Shown: positions 8,321-16,763 of the stretch, one piece after another | How positions within the stretch are numbered: position 1 is the stretch's first letter | Layout: each line of letters opens with the position of its first letter | Assembly (NCBI RefSeq): GCF_000170795.1 | Contig: NZ_ABCM01000001.1 | Location: 62,001-126,000, forward strand | Origin: Pedobacter sp. BAL39 | GTDB taxonomy: Bacteria > Bacteroidota > Bacteroidia > Sphingobacteriales > Sphingobacteriaceae | Reading direction: 5' to 3' | Length of the DNA: 64,000 nucleotides | The notes under the pieces: generated by a model | The model's input: the letters and a program-made list of their open reading frames with translations, nothing else | The model's database searches: none | What the model was told of the DNA's origin: nothing | Translations under genes and position numbers: made by a program

Positions 8321-10684
8321 TTATTCATGTTTCAGTGCATCTATGGGATTTGCTTTTGCAACCCTGACCGACTGCACACTTACGGTCAGCACAGCCACCA
8401 CCACTGACATGGCGATCGCCGCCAGAAATGGAAGGGCGGTAAGTCCGACACGAAACTCGTAGTTGGACAACCAGCGTTGAATAATGATATAGGCAATTGG
8501 AAAAGAAACCAAATTCGCAATCAGTACCAGCTTGATGAAGTCAGCATTCAGCAAGGCCAGAATATTGGCGGTACTTGCACCCAACACCTTACGGATGCTG
8601 ATTTCCTTTTTACGCTGCTCGGCAACAAACAGTGCAAGACCGAGCAAGCCCAGACAGGAAATAAAAATCGCGAAGCCCCCAAACCAGTTCGATAAGGTGC
8701 CCAGTAATTTCTCATCCCTGAATTTCTCCTCAAAACGTTCATCAACAAAAACGCGGTCCACAGGAAACTCCGGATTGAGTGCCGTCACGATTTTATCAAT
8801 TTTGCCAAGCGCCTCTGTCAGGTTCATTGCCGGGTTAAGTCGCAGCACTACTCGCTGAAAGGCTTCCTCATTGTAGGCGATAAACATCGGTGATGGATTC
8901 CTGTAAGCGGATTCCATCACAAAGTCTTTCATCACGCCAACAATCGTGTAACGCTCCTCATCCCAGCTGATCATTTTACCGATAGGATCTTTCATGCCCA
9001 TGGCTTTTATACCAGCTTCGTTAACGATCACTTTCATAGAGTCCTGATAATCGGATGTAAACTCCCTTCCGGCCACCATCTTCCCACCTATGGTTTTCAC
9101 AAAATCATCACCGGCGCTCCTGTTGTTGAAAAGCACATCCTCCTTCCCACCCTTACCTGGCCATTCCACACCGAAAGTATTGTTGCCACCTTCATTCAGG
9201 CGGTCGCTGAAAAACGAAACATCGATGGCTGCACCTGACTTCAGGATCTGGTCTTTCAACAGGTTCAGCTCAGACATGCTCCGGAGGTTGCCCTGCACCG
9301 GCAGCTCCACAAGCCCGGCATTCTGATACCCAATGGGTTTATTTCTTACAAAGGAAAGCTGGTCGTAGATGACTGCAGTACAGATGATGAGGCATGCCGC
9401 AAAAGAAAACTGAAATATCACCAGCACCTTCCTTACCAATACAAAAGAACTGCCCTTGGTAGCCACCCCTTTCAGTACTTTCACAGGTTGAAAAGACGAC
9501 AGGTAAAAGGCAGGGTAACTACCGGCAAGAACTCCTGTGAGCAGCGTAAGAACAACCAGGGCAGTCCAAAAACGCCAGTCGCCATAATTAATGATCAGCT
9601 CAATCTCCAGTAGCCTGTTGAAATAAGGTAACGACAGCTCCATGAGCGTAAAGCCCAGCATCATGCCCATGGTGGTAATCAGGATGGATTCCAGCATAAA
9701 CTGGCTCACAAGCGCTCCTCTTGAAGAGCCAATGGCTTTTCTCACTCCCACTTCCTTTGCCCTTTTTTCCGACCGGGCTGTGGAAAGATTCATGAAGTTC
9801 ACACAGGCGATCAGTAAGATGCAGAACGCAAGGATAAAAAAGATCCTGACCTGGTCAATCTTTCCACCTACGGACTTACCGTTTTCAAAATTGCCATACA
9901 GATGCCACTTTGTCAACGGGTGGATCTCAGCGAAATTGGTATTACCAGGCTGGTTACGATGGTAAATTCCCTTGATTTCCCGACGTACCGCTAACTCACG
10001 TTTATGGTCCTGTAGCTGCAGCATTGTCAGACAGAAATTACTGCCCCAGCCCGCTTCTTTTGTCCATGGGTTTTTCTTTACATACAATTCCCAGGACATC
10101 AGATAGTCAAACCTGATGCTGCTCGTTTTAGGGATATCCTCCATGATGGCTGCCACTTGCAGCAAATCGTCATTTTCCATTTTCAGGGATTTCCCAATTG
10201 GCTCCTCATTTCCAAATAAGGACCTGGCGGCACTTTCCGTCAGTACAATGGCATTGACGTTCTTCAGTACTCCCTCAGGATTTCCCTTCAGGAATTTATA
10301 ATCGAGAATTCTAAGAAAATCAGGATCGGCAAAAACCGCATGTCCCTTCAGCCTTGTCTGGCCGTTACTCAGCAGCTTTTCCTGGGGATAGCTGGAGTGG
10401 GAGACATGCGCAATTCCTGGGATCTTTTCCCTGATTTCCGCCGCCATCCTCCCTGGTGTCCAGGCCCAGCTAAAGGTCTGTCCGCCCACACTGGTGTTGT
10501 TGTAAATGACGTAGGTTTTTTCAGCGTCTTTAAACTGCCGGTCAAAGCTCCACTCATACGCAACGTACAGGAGCAGGATCATACAACTGGCAAGGCCGAT
10601 AGCAAGGCCTCCGACATTGATGAACGTATAACTCTTGTTCTTCCAAAGGCTCCGTAAAGCAATTTTCAAGTTCAGTTTAAACAT
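8321..10684 (-). CDS. MacB/FtsX-type ABC transporter permease, second copy
   Basis: 787-aa paralogue of the neighbouring permeases. It begins with the shared MFKLNLKIALRSLWKNK amphipathic start, has TM1 at about 21-41, and carries both FtsX repeats (KRAKEVGVRKAIGSS and QRKKEISIRKVLGAS). The periplasmic domains differ clearly from those of the other two copies, so the three are diverged paralogues and not recent duplicates. A 97-base gap separates it from the upstream permease. That gap contains a perfect 8-bp inverted repeat (CATCGGAT/ATCCGATG). Confidence 0.9.
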   Translation of the reverse strand: MFKLNLKIALRSLWKNKSYTFINVGGLAIGLASCMILLLYVAYEWSFDRQFKDAEKTYVIYNNTSVGGQTFSWAWTPGRMAAEIREKIPGIAHVSHSSYPQEKLLSNGQTRLKGHAVFADPDFLRILDYKFLKGNPEGVLKNVNAIVLTESAARSLFGNEEPIGKSLKMENDDLLQVAAIMEDIPKTSSIRFDYLMSWELYVKKNPWTKEAGWGSNFCLTMLQLQDHKRELAVRREIKGIYHRNQPGNTNFAEIHPLTKWHLYGNFENGKSVGGKIDQVRIFFILAFCILLIACVNFMNLSTARSEKRAKEVGVRKAIGSSRGALVSQFMLESILITTMGMMLGFTLMELSLPYFNRLLEIELIINYGDWRFWTALVVLTLLTGVLAGSYPAFYLSSFQPVKVLKGVATKGSSFVLVRKVLVIFQFSFAACLIICTAVIYDQLSFVRNKPIGYQNAGLVELPVQGNLRSMSELNLLKDQILKSGAAIDVSFFSDRLNEGGNNTFGVEWPGKGGKEDVLFNNRSAGDDFVKTIGGKMVAGREFTSDYQDSMKVIVNEAGIKAMGMKDPIGKMISWDEERYTIVGVMKDFVMESAYRNPSPMFIAYNEEAFQRVVLRLNPAMNLTEALGKIDKIVTALNPEFPVDRVFVDERFEEKFRDEKLLGTLSNWFGGFAIFISCLGLLGLALFVAEQRKKEISIRKVLGASTANILALLNADFIKLVLIANLVSFPIAYIIIQRWLSNYEFRVGLTALPFLAAIAMSVVVAVLTVSVQSVRVAKANPIDALKHE

Positions 10685-10748
10685 CTTTTATTCTTTTAAG
10701 CGAAACATTTTTATCATCAACAGCTTCATGAGATAATCATTTATAATT

Positions 10749-10771
10749 CATCGGATATCATTAATCCGATG
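10749..10771. repeat. Intergenic inverted repeat between permease genes
   Basis: CATCGGAT, 7 bases, ATCCGATG. It lies in the 97-base gap inside the operon and is not followed by a T run, so it is a poor terminator. It could be an mRNA-processing or stability hairpin. Confidence 0.4.
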
Positions 10772-10781
10772 ACACATCGGC

Positions 10782-13166
10782 TTATTCATATTTCAGCGCA
10801 TCTATAGGATTTACATTTGCGGCCCTGTAGGAACGGATACTTACCGTCACCAGTGTAATCAGCATAGACAGCAGCATTGCCGCTACAAAGGGCCAGATGC
10901 TCAACTCGATACGGTAGGCAAATCCTGACAACCATTTTGACACAAAAAGATAGGCCAGCGGCCAGGCCACTACATTGGCGAGAAAAACCATCAGCAGAAA
11001 CGAGCCATTCAACATCTTCACAAGCTCGAAGGTACTAGCGCCCAACACCTTCCTGATGGCCACCTCCCTGCTTCTCTGGGTAGCCACATAGGAGATCAAT
11101 CCAAACAGACCGATGAAAGAAATAAAAATGATCACACCAGCAAATACCCTGAACAACACACCCATGATCTGTTCGTCGTTATAATATCCATTGATATCGT
11201 CATTCACAAATGCAGAATCATAGACGTAGTCAGGGAAAGTCTGGTTCCAGAGCCCCTCTACCGACTTCATCGTTGAAAGGAGCACGTCGGGATCGATCCT
11301 GATGGCCATGTTGTAATATTCATTTTTGTCGGCATAGATGGCCATAGGTGATACACCTTCCCGGAGTGATTTATCATTAAAATCTTTAACAACTCCAACT
11401 ATGGGCGCTTTGATGTCTCCTGAACTGAACACCTTACCAATGGCGTCTTCAGGATTTTTGATATTTAACATCTTCAGCAACTTCTCATTGACAACATATC
11501 CGTTGAGGGTATCGCTTTTGACATATCCCTTACCGGCCACGATTTTAAGCTTGAACAAATCAACATAGTTTTCATCTGCAACAGATACCCGTACCTGAAA
11601 ATCCTTGATTTCCTTACCTGCATAGGAAAAGTTCCGCTCAGTTACATCACCCGAAAGGGGCGCCACCTGACAATAACTCATCCCCTCCACACCGGGAATT
11701 CGCAGCATCTGCTCCCGCAAAGTATTCAGCTTATGTACATTCAGACTATCGTTAGGTGCATATACCATGGCCACAGCATCAGGATTAAAACCGAGCGGCT
11801 TCTTACGCACATAATCCATCTGCCTCAGAATAACCAGCGTGCCAATGATCAGGATGATCGTAATTGCAAATTGTACCACCACAAGAACTTTTCGCAACCC
11901 AAGACTTCCGGAATTCACGGTAACTCTGTTTTTGATGGCTAATGCAGGATTGAAGCCAGACATAATCAGGGCAGGGTAAAAGCCGGCCAGCAGACTTACG
12001 ACCAGCACCATTCCGACTAAAAAAACAAAGATAACGGGATGACTAAATAGACTTAACGTAAGGTCATGCTCAAACAGGGCTTCAAGATGGGGCAAGCCCA
12101 GTTCCGCCAGCACACAGGCAATCATAAGGGCAATCAGACTGATGCTCAGCGTCTCCGTAAGAAACTGAACGATCAGCTGCTTGCGTTTCGAACCCATCAC
12201 TTTTCTAACACCAACTTCCTTTGAGCGACTCACGGATTGCGCCGTCGACAGGTTGATGAAATTGATACAGGCCGCCAGTATCAGAAAACAGCCGATCACG
12301 ATCAGTCCATAAATCTGTTTCTTTGCGAACGTGGCATTGGCAAAGTTCCCATAAAGCTCATTAAAATGAACATCTGATAACGATTGAAAGGTATTGAATG
12401 TCTTTCCAGTACCCTCATCATTATAATATTTTTTGTTAAACTGGTCCATTGTTCCTTTAAGGCTTTCAATGGCAATGCCCTTCTTCAAAAGCACATAACA
12501 TTCTGAACCCGATCCGATGTGCCCCCAGTTTTTGCTGTCTTTACCTGAATAGCTGGCATAACTGATCAGCAGGTGCAGCGGCAGACTGGTATTTTCGGGT
12601 GGATTTCCAACAACGCCACTGACCTTCAGGGCCTTTTTATTAAAGAAGACAGTTTTACCCATCGAGGCTTGTGCAGATCCAAACAGACGTATGGCCATCT
12701 TTTCCGTCAGCACGAGCTGGTCGGGCGCCACCAGCGACTGTCCCGGATTGCCTGAAAGCCACCGCAAATTGAAAATATCCGAAAATTCGGGCTGGACGTA
12801 GTAAACGCGTTCGTCAGACTTGATCCTGTCGCGGCCCGCGTCGTCCTTCACATGAATGATCCCTCCGCTGCGTTGTATGGCCGCAACCTTCTCCACAGCT
12901 GCGAAGTCGTTCTTCACTGCTGCTGAAAGCGGGATGGGTACGCCCTGCGAATGGTCTTCACCAACAGCATATTCCCAGTTGGTCACAATTCTATATATCC
13001 GGCCGGCATTTTTGTACCCTTTATCGAAGCTCAGCTGATGGTTGATGAAAAGAAAGATCAGGATACAGCTGGCCATGCCGATAGAAAGGCCCAGAACATT
13101 GATCAGGGTATAACCCTTGTTCTTCCAGATGTTTCGCATCGCGATTTTAAAGTTCAGTTTAAACAT
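10782..13166 (-). CDS. MacB/FtsX-type ABC transporter permease, first copy
   Basis: 794-aa paralogue with the same layout: N-terminal MFKLNFKIAMRNIWKNK, TM1 at about 19-40, a MacB periplasmic core, FtsX repeat 1 (SRSKEVGVRKVMGSK), a second periplasmic domain, and FtsX repeat 2 (QRSREVAIRKVLGAS) before the last helices. It follows the canonical ATPase gene by 21 bases, so this permease and that ATPase are the most likely cognate pair. With the adaptor protein upstream, the system resembles MacAB-type efflux, but no TolC-like outer-membrane gene is in the window. Confidence 0.9.
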   Translation of the reverse strand: MFKLNFKIAMRNIWKNKGYTLINVLGLSIGMASCILIFLFINHQLSFDKGYKNAGRIYRIVTNWEYAVGEDHSQGVPIPLSAAVKNDFAAVEKVAAIQRSGGIIHVKDDAGRDRIKSDERVYYVQPEFSDIFNLRWLSGNPGQSLVAPDQLVLTEKMAIRLFGSAQASMGKTVFFNKKALKVSGVVGNPPENTSLPLHLLISYASYSGKDSKNWGHIGSGSECYVLLKKGIAIESLKGTMDQFNKKYYNDEGTGKTFNTFQSLSDVHFNELYGNFANATFAKKQIYGLIVIGCFLILAACINFINLSTAQSVSRSKEVGVRKVMGSKRKQLIVQFLTETLSISLIALMIACVLAELGLPHLEALFEHDLTLSLFSHPVIFVFLVGMVLVVSLLAGFYPALIMSGFNPALAIKNRVTVNSGSLGLRKVLVVVQFAITIILIIGTLVILRQMDYVRKKPLGFNPDAVAMVYAPNDSLNVHKLNTLREQMLRIPGVEGMSYCQVAPLSGDVTERNFSYAGKEIKDFQVRVSVADENYVDLFKLKIVAGKGYVKSDTLNGYVVNEKLLKMLNIKNPEDAIGKVFSSGDIKAPIVGVVKDFNDKSLREGVSPMAIYADKNEYYNMAIRIDPDVLLSTMKSVEGLWNQTFPDYVYDSAFVNDDINGYYNDEQIMGVLFRVFAGVIIFISFIGLFGLISYVATQRSREVAIRKVLGASTFELVKMLNGSFLLMVFLANVVAWPLAYLFVSKWLSGFAYRIELSIWPFVAAMLLSMLITLVTVSIRSYRAANVNPIDALKYE

Positions 13167-13187
13167 GATGGATACAGTTTATTTGAG

Positions 13188-13886
13188 TCAGATTAATTCC
13201 TCTGTACGGTTTTTATTGATTTTCTCAGAGATCACATGGCCGTCTTTCAGGTTGATGATTCGGTTGGAGAAGCTGGCATCATGAGCAGAGTGCGTCACCA
13301 TCACAATGGTCGTTCCTGCTTCATTCAACTCACACAACAACTCCATCACCTCGTTCCCATGCGAGCTGTCCAGATTTCCGGTAGGCTCATCGGCAAGGAC
13401 CAGCTTCGGCTTAGTCACCAGCGCCCTGGCCACTGCTACCCGCTGCTGCTGCCCCCCACTCAGTTGCTGTGGAAAGTGACCGCTACGGTTTACAATATTC
13501 ATCCGTTCGATGATTTCGTTGACCAGGCGCTTACGCTCCGCCGAGGCCACCTTGTTATAGATCAGGGGCAGCTCAATGTTCTCAAATACAGTCAACTCAT
13601 CAATCAGGTTGAAGTTCTGAAATACAAAGCCCATGTTGCGCTTCCTGAAGTCCGACCGCTGCCGGTCGTTCATGGTCAGTAATTCTGTATCAACAAATTT
13701 ATAACTACCACTCTCCGGTTTATCCAGTAAGCCCATCACGTTCAGCAGGGTAGACTTGCCGCAGCCCGAAGGGCCCATAATAGAGACAAATTCCCCTTGC
13801 TTCACATGCAGGTTGATGCCATTCAATGCGGTAGTTTCGATCTCTTCTGTTTTGTAAACTTTCTCCAGGTTTTCGATTTTTATCAT
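13188..13886 (-). CDS. ABC transporter ATP-binding protein, canonical (LolD/MacB type)
   Basis: 232-aa ATPase. Walker A GPSGCGKS is at 38-45, the Q-loop Gln at 90, LSGGQQQRVAVARA from 142, Walker B LVLADE, the D-loop NLDS and the H-loop HS at 199-200, all intact. It is the second gene of the sigma-54-controlled operon, 76 bases after the membrane-fusion gene. It should power the permease encoded immediately downstream. The sequence is closest in type to LolD/MacB/FtsE ATPases; the transported or moved substrate cannot be deduced. Confidence 0.93.
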   Translation of the reverse strand: MIKIENLEKVYKTEEIETTALNGINLHVKQGEFVSIMGPSGCGKSTLLNVMGLLDKPESGSYKFVDTELLTMNDRQRSDFRKRNMGFVFQNFNLIDELTVFENIELPLIYNKVASAERKRLVNEIIERMNIVNRSGHFPQQLSGGQQQRVAVARALVTKPKLVLADEPTGNLDSSHGNEVMELLCELNEAGTTIVMVTHSAHDASFSNRIINLKDGHVISEKINKNRTEELI

Positions 13887-13962
13887 GATGTCTTTTTTAT
13901 CTTTATGAAAAAGGGCGGCGCCCCTGCCTAACTAATCACCGGGGCTAACCAACCTAAATTTA

Positions 13963-15207
13963 TTATTTACTCAGCTCCACCACATCATACTGACTGAACT
14001 GATCATATGATGAAGTGATCACTTCCTCTCCTTTTTGTAAGCCTGCAAGCACCTCATAGTAAAGGTAGTTCTTCCGTCCGATCTTTACATTCCTCCTTGT
14101 TGCCTTGCCGTCTTTGACCACAAATACCCAGGTTCCCCCGGTGCTCTGGAAAAACTGTCCCTGGGAGACCAGCAGCGATTTGCTGTTGTCAGAAAGCGTC
14201 AGCTTGATCTGCAGCGATAAACCTCTGCGCAGCTCCTGCGGCGATGGCCCTTCAAATACCAGCTCCACCTGAAACTGCCCGGATGTAACCTCTGGAATCA
14301 CTTTCCTCACCGTCAGCTGATAGGTCTTACCATTAAACTCACAGTTTGCCGACTGCCCCTCTTTTACCCTGTTGATGTAATATTCATCCACGCCTGCCTG
14401 CAGCTTGTATCCCTGCATCACGTCAATCTTACCCAGCATCTCATTCGGGCCGTATGATTTTCCCGTCACAGGATCGTACGAGGAAAGACGCCCCGAGACA
14501 GGTGCTTTAATGGTCATGTTCTCTATGTTCTGCCGGATGGTCTCCAGGCTTTCATTCATGCGGCCGATCGAAATGTCAATTTGCTTCAACTGCATGACGC
14601 GCCCCTGGTTTTCAATAACCACAGCTTGCTTCAGCAGCTTACGGCGACCCATATAATACTCATAATCCTGACTGGATGTGTTAAATTCCTCCCGTGTGAT
14701 GACCTTCTTCGCATACAGGGTGCTGTCCAGCTTGTACTTGCGACTTGCGGTCCTCAGGCTGTTCTCAATATCCATCATGTCCTGACTCATCATCCGCTGG
14801 TTCTGTTCCAGATCCAGACGGAGCTTACGCAGCTGGTTAATCTGCTCGGTAATACTCGTCTCACTGGAGGTGTAGTTCGATAAAGCATTTGGATTGATAA
14901 TCCTTAACAACGGTGTGCCCTTAACTACGGATGCACCATTCTCTGTATAGATCTCCGCAACAGTTCCCCCCTCCGGAGAACTCACAATCACCGATGTCAG
15001 CGGCACTACACTTGCATTCAGCAGTACCACATCCTCGAAATCCCCGTATTGTACGGTACTGACGGTAACCTTATCCGAATCAGCACGATATACCTTGTTC
15101 AATGACAGGCTATATCCGTAAGCGACCACGCCAATTAAGACAACGATCCCCACAATGGTAATTACTGTCTTCTTACTGAATCTCTTCTTCTCTATGACTT
15201 TATCCAT
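13963..15207 (-). CDS. HlyD/MacA-family periplasmic adaptor protein
   Basis: 414-aa membrane-fusion protein. A short basic N-terminus (VIEKKRFSKK) is followed by one membrane anchor at about 14-33, a lipoyl-like half motif (VSSPEGGTVAEIYTENGASVVKGTPLL), a coiled-coil hairpin at roughly 110-220, the second lipoyl half (TIKAPVSGRLS) and C-terminal beta domains. Such adaptors link inner-membrane ABC or RND pumps to an outer-membrane channel. I chose the ATG at 15205-15207. An earlier in-frame ATG (15219) would leave only about 5 bases of leader behind the predicted sigma-54 start point. This is the first gene of the operon. Confidence 0.9.
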   Translation of the reverse strand: MDKVIEKKRFSKKTVITIVGIVVLIGVVAYGYSLSLNKVYRADSDKVTVSTVQYGDFEDVVLLNASVVPLTSVIVSSPEGGTVAEIYTENGASVVKGTPLLRIINPNALSNYTSSETSITEQINQLRKLRLDLEQNQRMMSQDMMDIENSLRTASRKYKLDSTLYAKKVITREEFNTSSQDYEYYMGRRKLLKQAVVIENQGRVMQLKQIDISIGRMNESLETIRQNIENMTIKAPVSGRLSSYDPVTGKSYGPNEMLGKIDVMQGYKLQAGVDEYYINRVKEGQSANCEFNGKTYQLTVRKVIPEVTSGQFQVELVFEGPSPQELRRGLSLQIKLTLSDNSKSLLVSQGQFFQSTGGTWVFVVKDGKATRRNVKIGRKNYLYYEVLAGLQKGEEVITSSYDQFSQYDVVELSK

Positions 15208-15233
15208 AATGAATTGCAATGTTGATTTGCTTT

Positions 15234-15251
15234 ATGCCATACTTGTGCCAA
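15234..15251 (-). promoter_or_regulatory. Sigma-54 promoter of the adaptor/ABC operon
   Basis: The minus strand reads TTGGCACAAGTATGGCAT. The GG (15249-15248) and GC (15237-15236) are exactly 10 bases apart, and the -24 box TTGGCAC is perfect; the -12 box TGGCAT differs by one base from TTGCAT. The predicted start is near 15225, about 17 bases before the adaptor ATG. A sigma-54 activator gene is divergently encoded 140 bases away. Confidence 0.8.
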
Positions 15252-15320
15252 CAAAAAAACAACATATAAAACACTAACTAACAACAACATAAATGAAAAA
15301 CACCAGAAAAACCGTTCATA

Positions 15321-15349
15321 ATCGGACACTTATTGTACAGCATCGGACA
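15321..15349. promoter_or_regulatory. Two direct repeats, candidate activator-binding sites
   Basis: ATCGGACA occurs at 15321-15328 and again at 15342-15349, 21 bp apart, i.e. two helical turns on the same face. Each is followed by a short dyad (ACActtatTGT and ACAGtttCTGT). They lie about 95-125 bp upstream of the sigma-54 start, the usual distance for NtrC-type enhancer sites, and just upstream of the regulator gene, so autoregulation is also possible. Confidence 0.55.
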
Positions 15350-15357
15350 GTTTCTGT

Positions 15358-15365
15358 TATTTTTG
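15358..15365 (+). promoter_or_regulatory. TATTTTTG -7 box of the response-regulator gene
   Basis: A perfect TAnnTTTG element 27 bases before the regulator ATG. A TTG 22 bases upstream (15333-15335) could serve as the -33 element. The second ATCGGACA repeat lies between them, so activator bound there could repress this promoter. Confidence 0.45.
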
Positions 15366-15392
15366 GTTACTGAAAGATTTAAGCGAATAAAA

Positions 15393-16763
15393 ATGATTGA
15401 TGCCACCGTTTTAGTAATCGATGATGATGACGATATCCTCCTGAGTGCAAGGCTTTTCCTAAAGCAGCAGTTTAGCCAGGTCATCACCTGCAAATCCCCA
15501 AGAGAGCTGAATGTATTGCTGAGCCATAATGATGTCGACATTATCCTGTTGGATATGAATTACCAGAAAGGGGCCAGTGATGGAAGAGAAGGCCTATATT
15601 GGCTGGAACACATTCTATCAATAGATAAGGACTATGTGGTCATCCTCATGACCGCCTACGGAAATGTGGAGCTTGCTGTACAGGCCATCAAAAAAGGAGC
15701 GACAGATTTTATCCTAAAACCATGGGAAAATGAAAAGCTTTTCGCAACGGTTTCGGCGGCATCACGTTTAAGGCAATCGACTAAGAAAGTTAAGAAACTG
15801 GAAAAGATACATTCTTCATTACAAAACGACCAGGCAAGGCAATTTGAACACATTGTTGGAAACTCAACTGCAATAAAACAACTTCAGCACACGCTGGTGA
15901 AAGTTGCCCCCACGGATGCCAACGTGCTGATCCTGGGTGAAAACGGCACCGGCAAGCAGGTATTCGCCTATGAGCTGCACAAACATTCTCAACGGAGAAA
16001 CCACATTTTCATGCATGTAGACCTTGGCTCTCTCAATGAGAACCTTTTTGAAAGCGAACTTTTTGGCTACGCGAAGGGTGCCTTTACTGATGCTAAAGAT
16101 GATAAACCCGGCCGTTTTGAACTGGCAGATGGAGGCACCATTTTTCTCGATGAAATCGGCAACCTCTCCAGCGCCATGCAGGCCAAATTGCTCACCGTAC
16201 TCCAGAACCGCACCGTCACCAGGCTTGGTGAAAGTAAAGAACGTAAGATCGATGTACGCCTCATCACCGCCACAAACATGCCCTTGCATGAAATGATTAC
16301 CAAAGGTACCTTCCGTCAGGATCTCCTGTTCAGGATCAACACGGTGGAACTGCTCCTGCCCTCTCTTGCGCAACGAGGGGATGACATCCTCCTGCTAGCC
16401 AGTCATTTCCTGAGTACCTTCGGCACCAAATACCATAAACCCCTCTATCGTTTTAATACTAAAGCTGAAGCCATGCTCCTGGGCTATCACTGGCCGGGAA
16501 ATGTACGTGAACTGCAGCATGTCATTGAAAGGGCAGTGATCATGACCGATGGCTCAGAGATCATACCAGAAGACCTTCAGCTCAGTCCCCAGAAATTCGG
16601 CAGCAACAGCGCCATGCCGACGGAAATGGGCCTGGAAGAAATGGAAAAAATGATGGTGCAGAAAGCAATAGACAAACATAAAGGGAACATCTCCCGTGCA
16701 GCACTGGAACTGGGCCTGACACGCGCCGCCCTCTACCGCCGCATAGAAAAATTTGACCTCTGA
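15393..16763 (+). CDS. Sigma-54-dependent response regulator (NtrC family)
   Basis: 456-aa transcription activator. The receiver domain (1-120) has the acidic run DDDDD at 10-14 and phospho-acceptor Asp54 in IILLDMN. The AAA+ domain has Walker A GENGTGKQ, the sigma-54 contact loop ESELFGYAKGAFTDAK (GAFTDA instead of GAFTGA, a variant often seen in Bacteroidota) and LDEIGNL. The C-terminal Fis-type helix-turn-helix is GNISRAALELGLTRAALYRRI. I start at 15393 because the reading then begins MIDATVLVIDDD; the upstream extension has no receiver homology. The stop overlaps the kinase start (TGATG), so the two form an operon. Its probable target is the divergent sigma-54 promoter. Confidence 0.95.
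   Translation: MIDATVLVIDDDDDILLSARLFLKQQFSQVITCKSPRELNVLLSHNDVDIILLDMNYQKGASDGREGLYWLEHILSIDKDYVVILMTAYGNVELAVQAIKKGATDFILKPWENEKLFATVSAASRLRQSTKKVKKLEKIHSSLQNDQARQFEHIVGNSTAIKQLQHTLVKVAPTDANVLILGENGTGKQVFAYELHKHSQRRNHIFMHVDLGSLNENLFESELFGYAKGAFTDAKDDKPGRFELADGGTIFLDEIGNLSSAMQAKLLTVLQNRTVTRLGESKERKIDVRLITATNMPLHEMITKGTFRQDLLFRINTVELLLPSLAQRGDDILLLASHFLSTFGTKYHKPLYRFNTKAEAMLLGYHWPGNVRELQHVIERAVIMTDGSEIIPEDLQLSPQKFGSNSAMPTEMGLEEMEKMMVQKAIDKHKGNISRAALELGLTRAALYRRIEKFDL

Noticed and set aside
15864..16373. 169-codon minus-strand open frame inside the response-regulator gene
   Set aside because: Antisense to the AAA+ domain, which is unambiguous on the plus strand.
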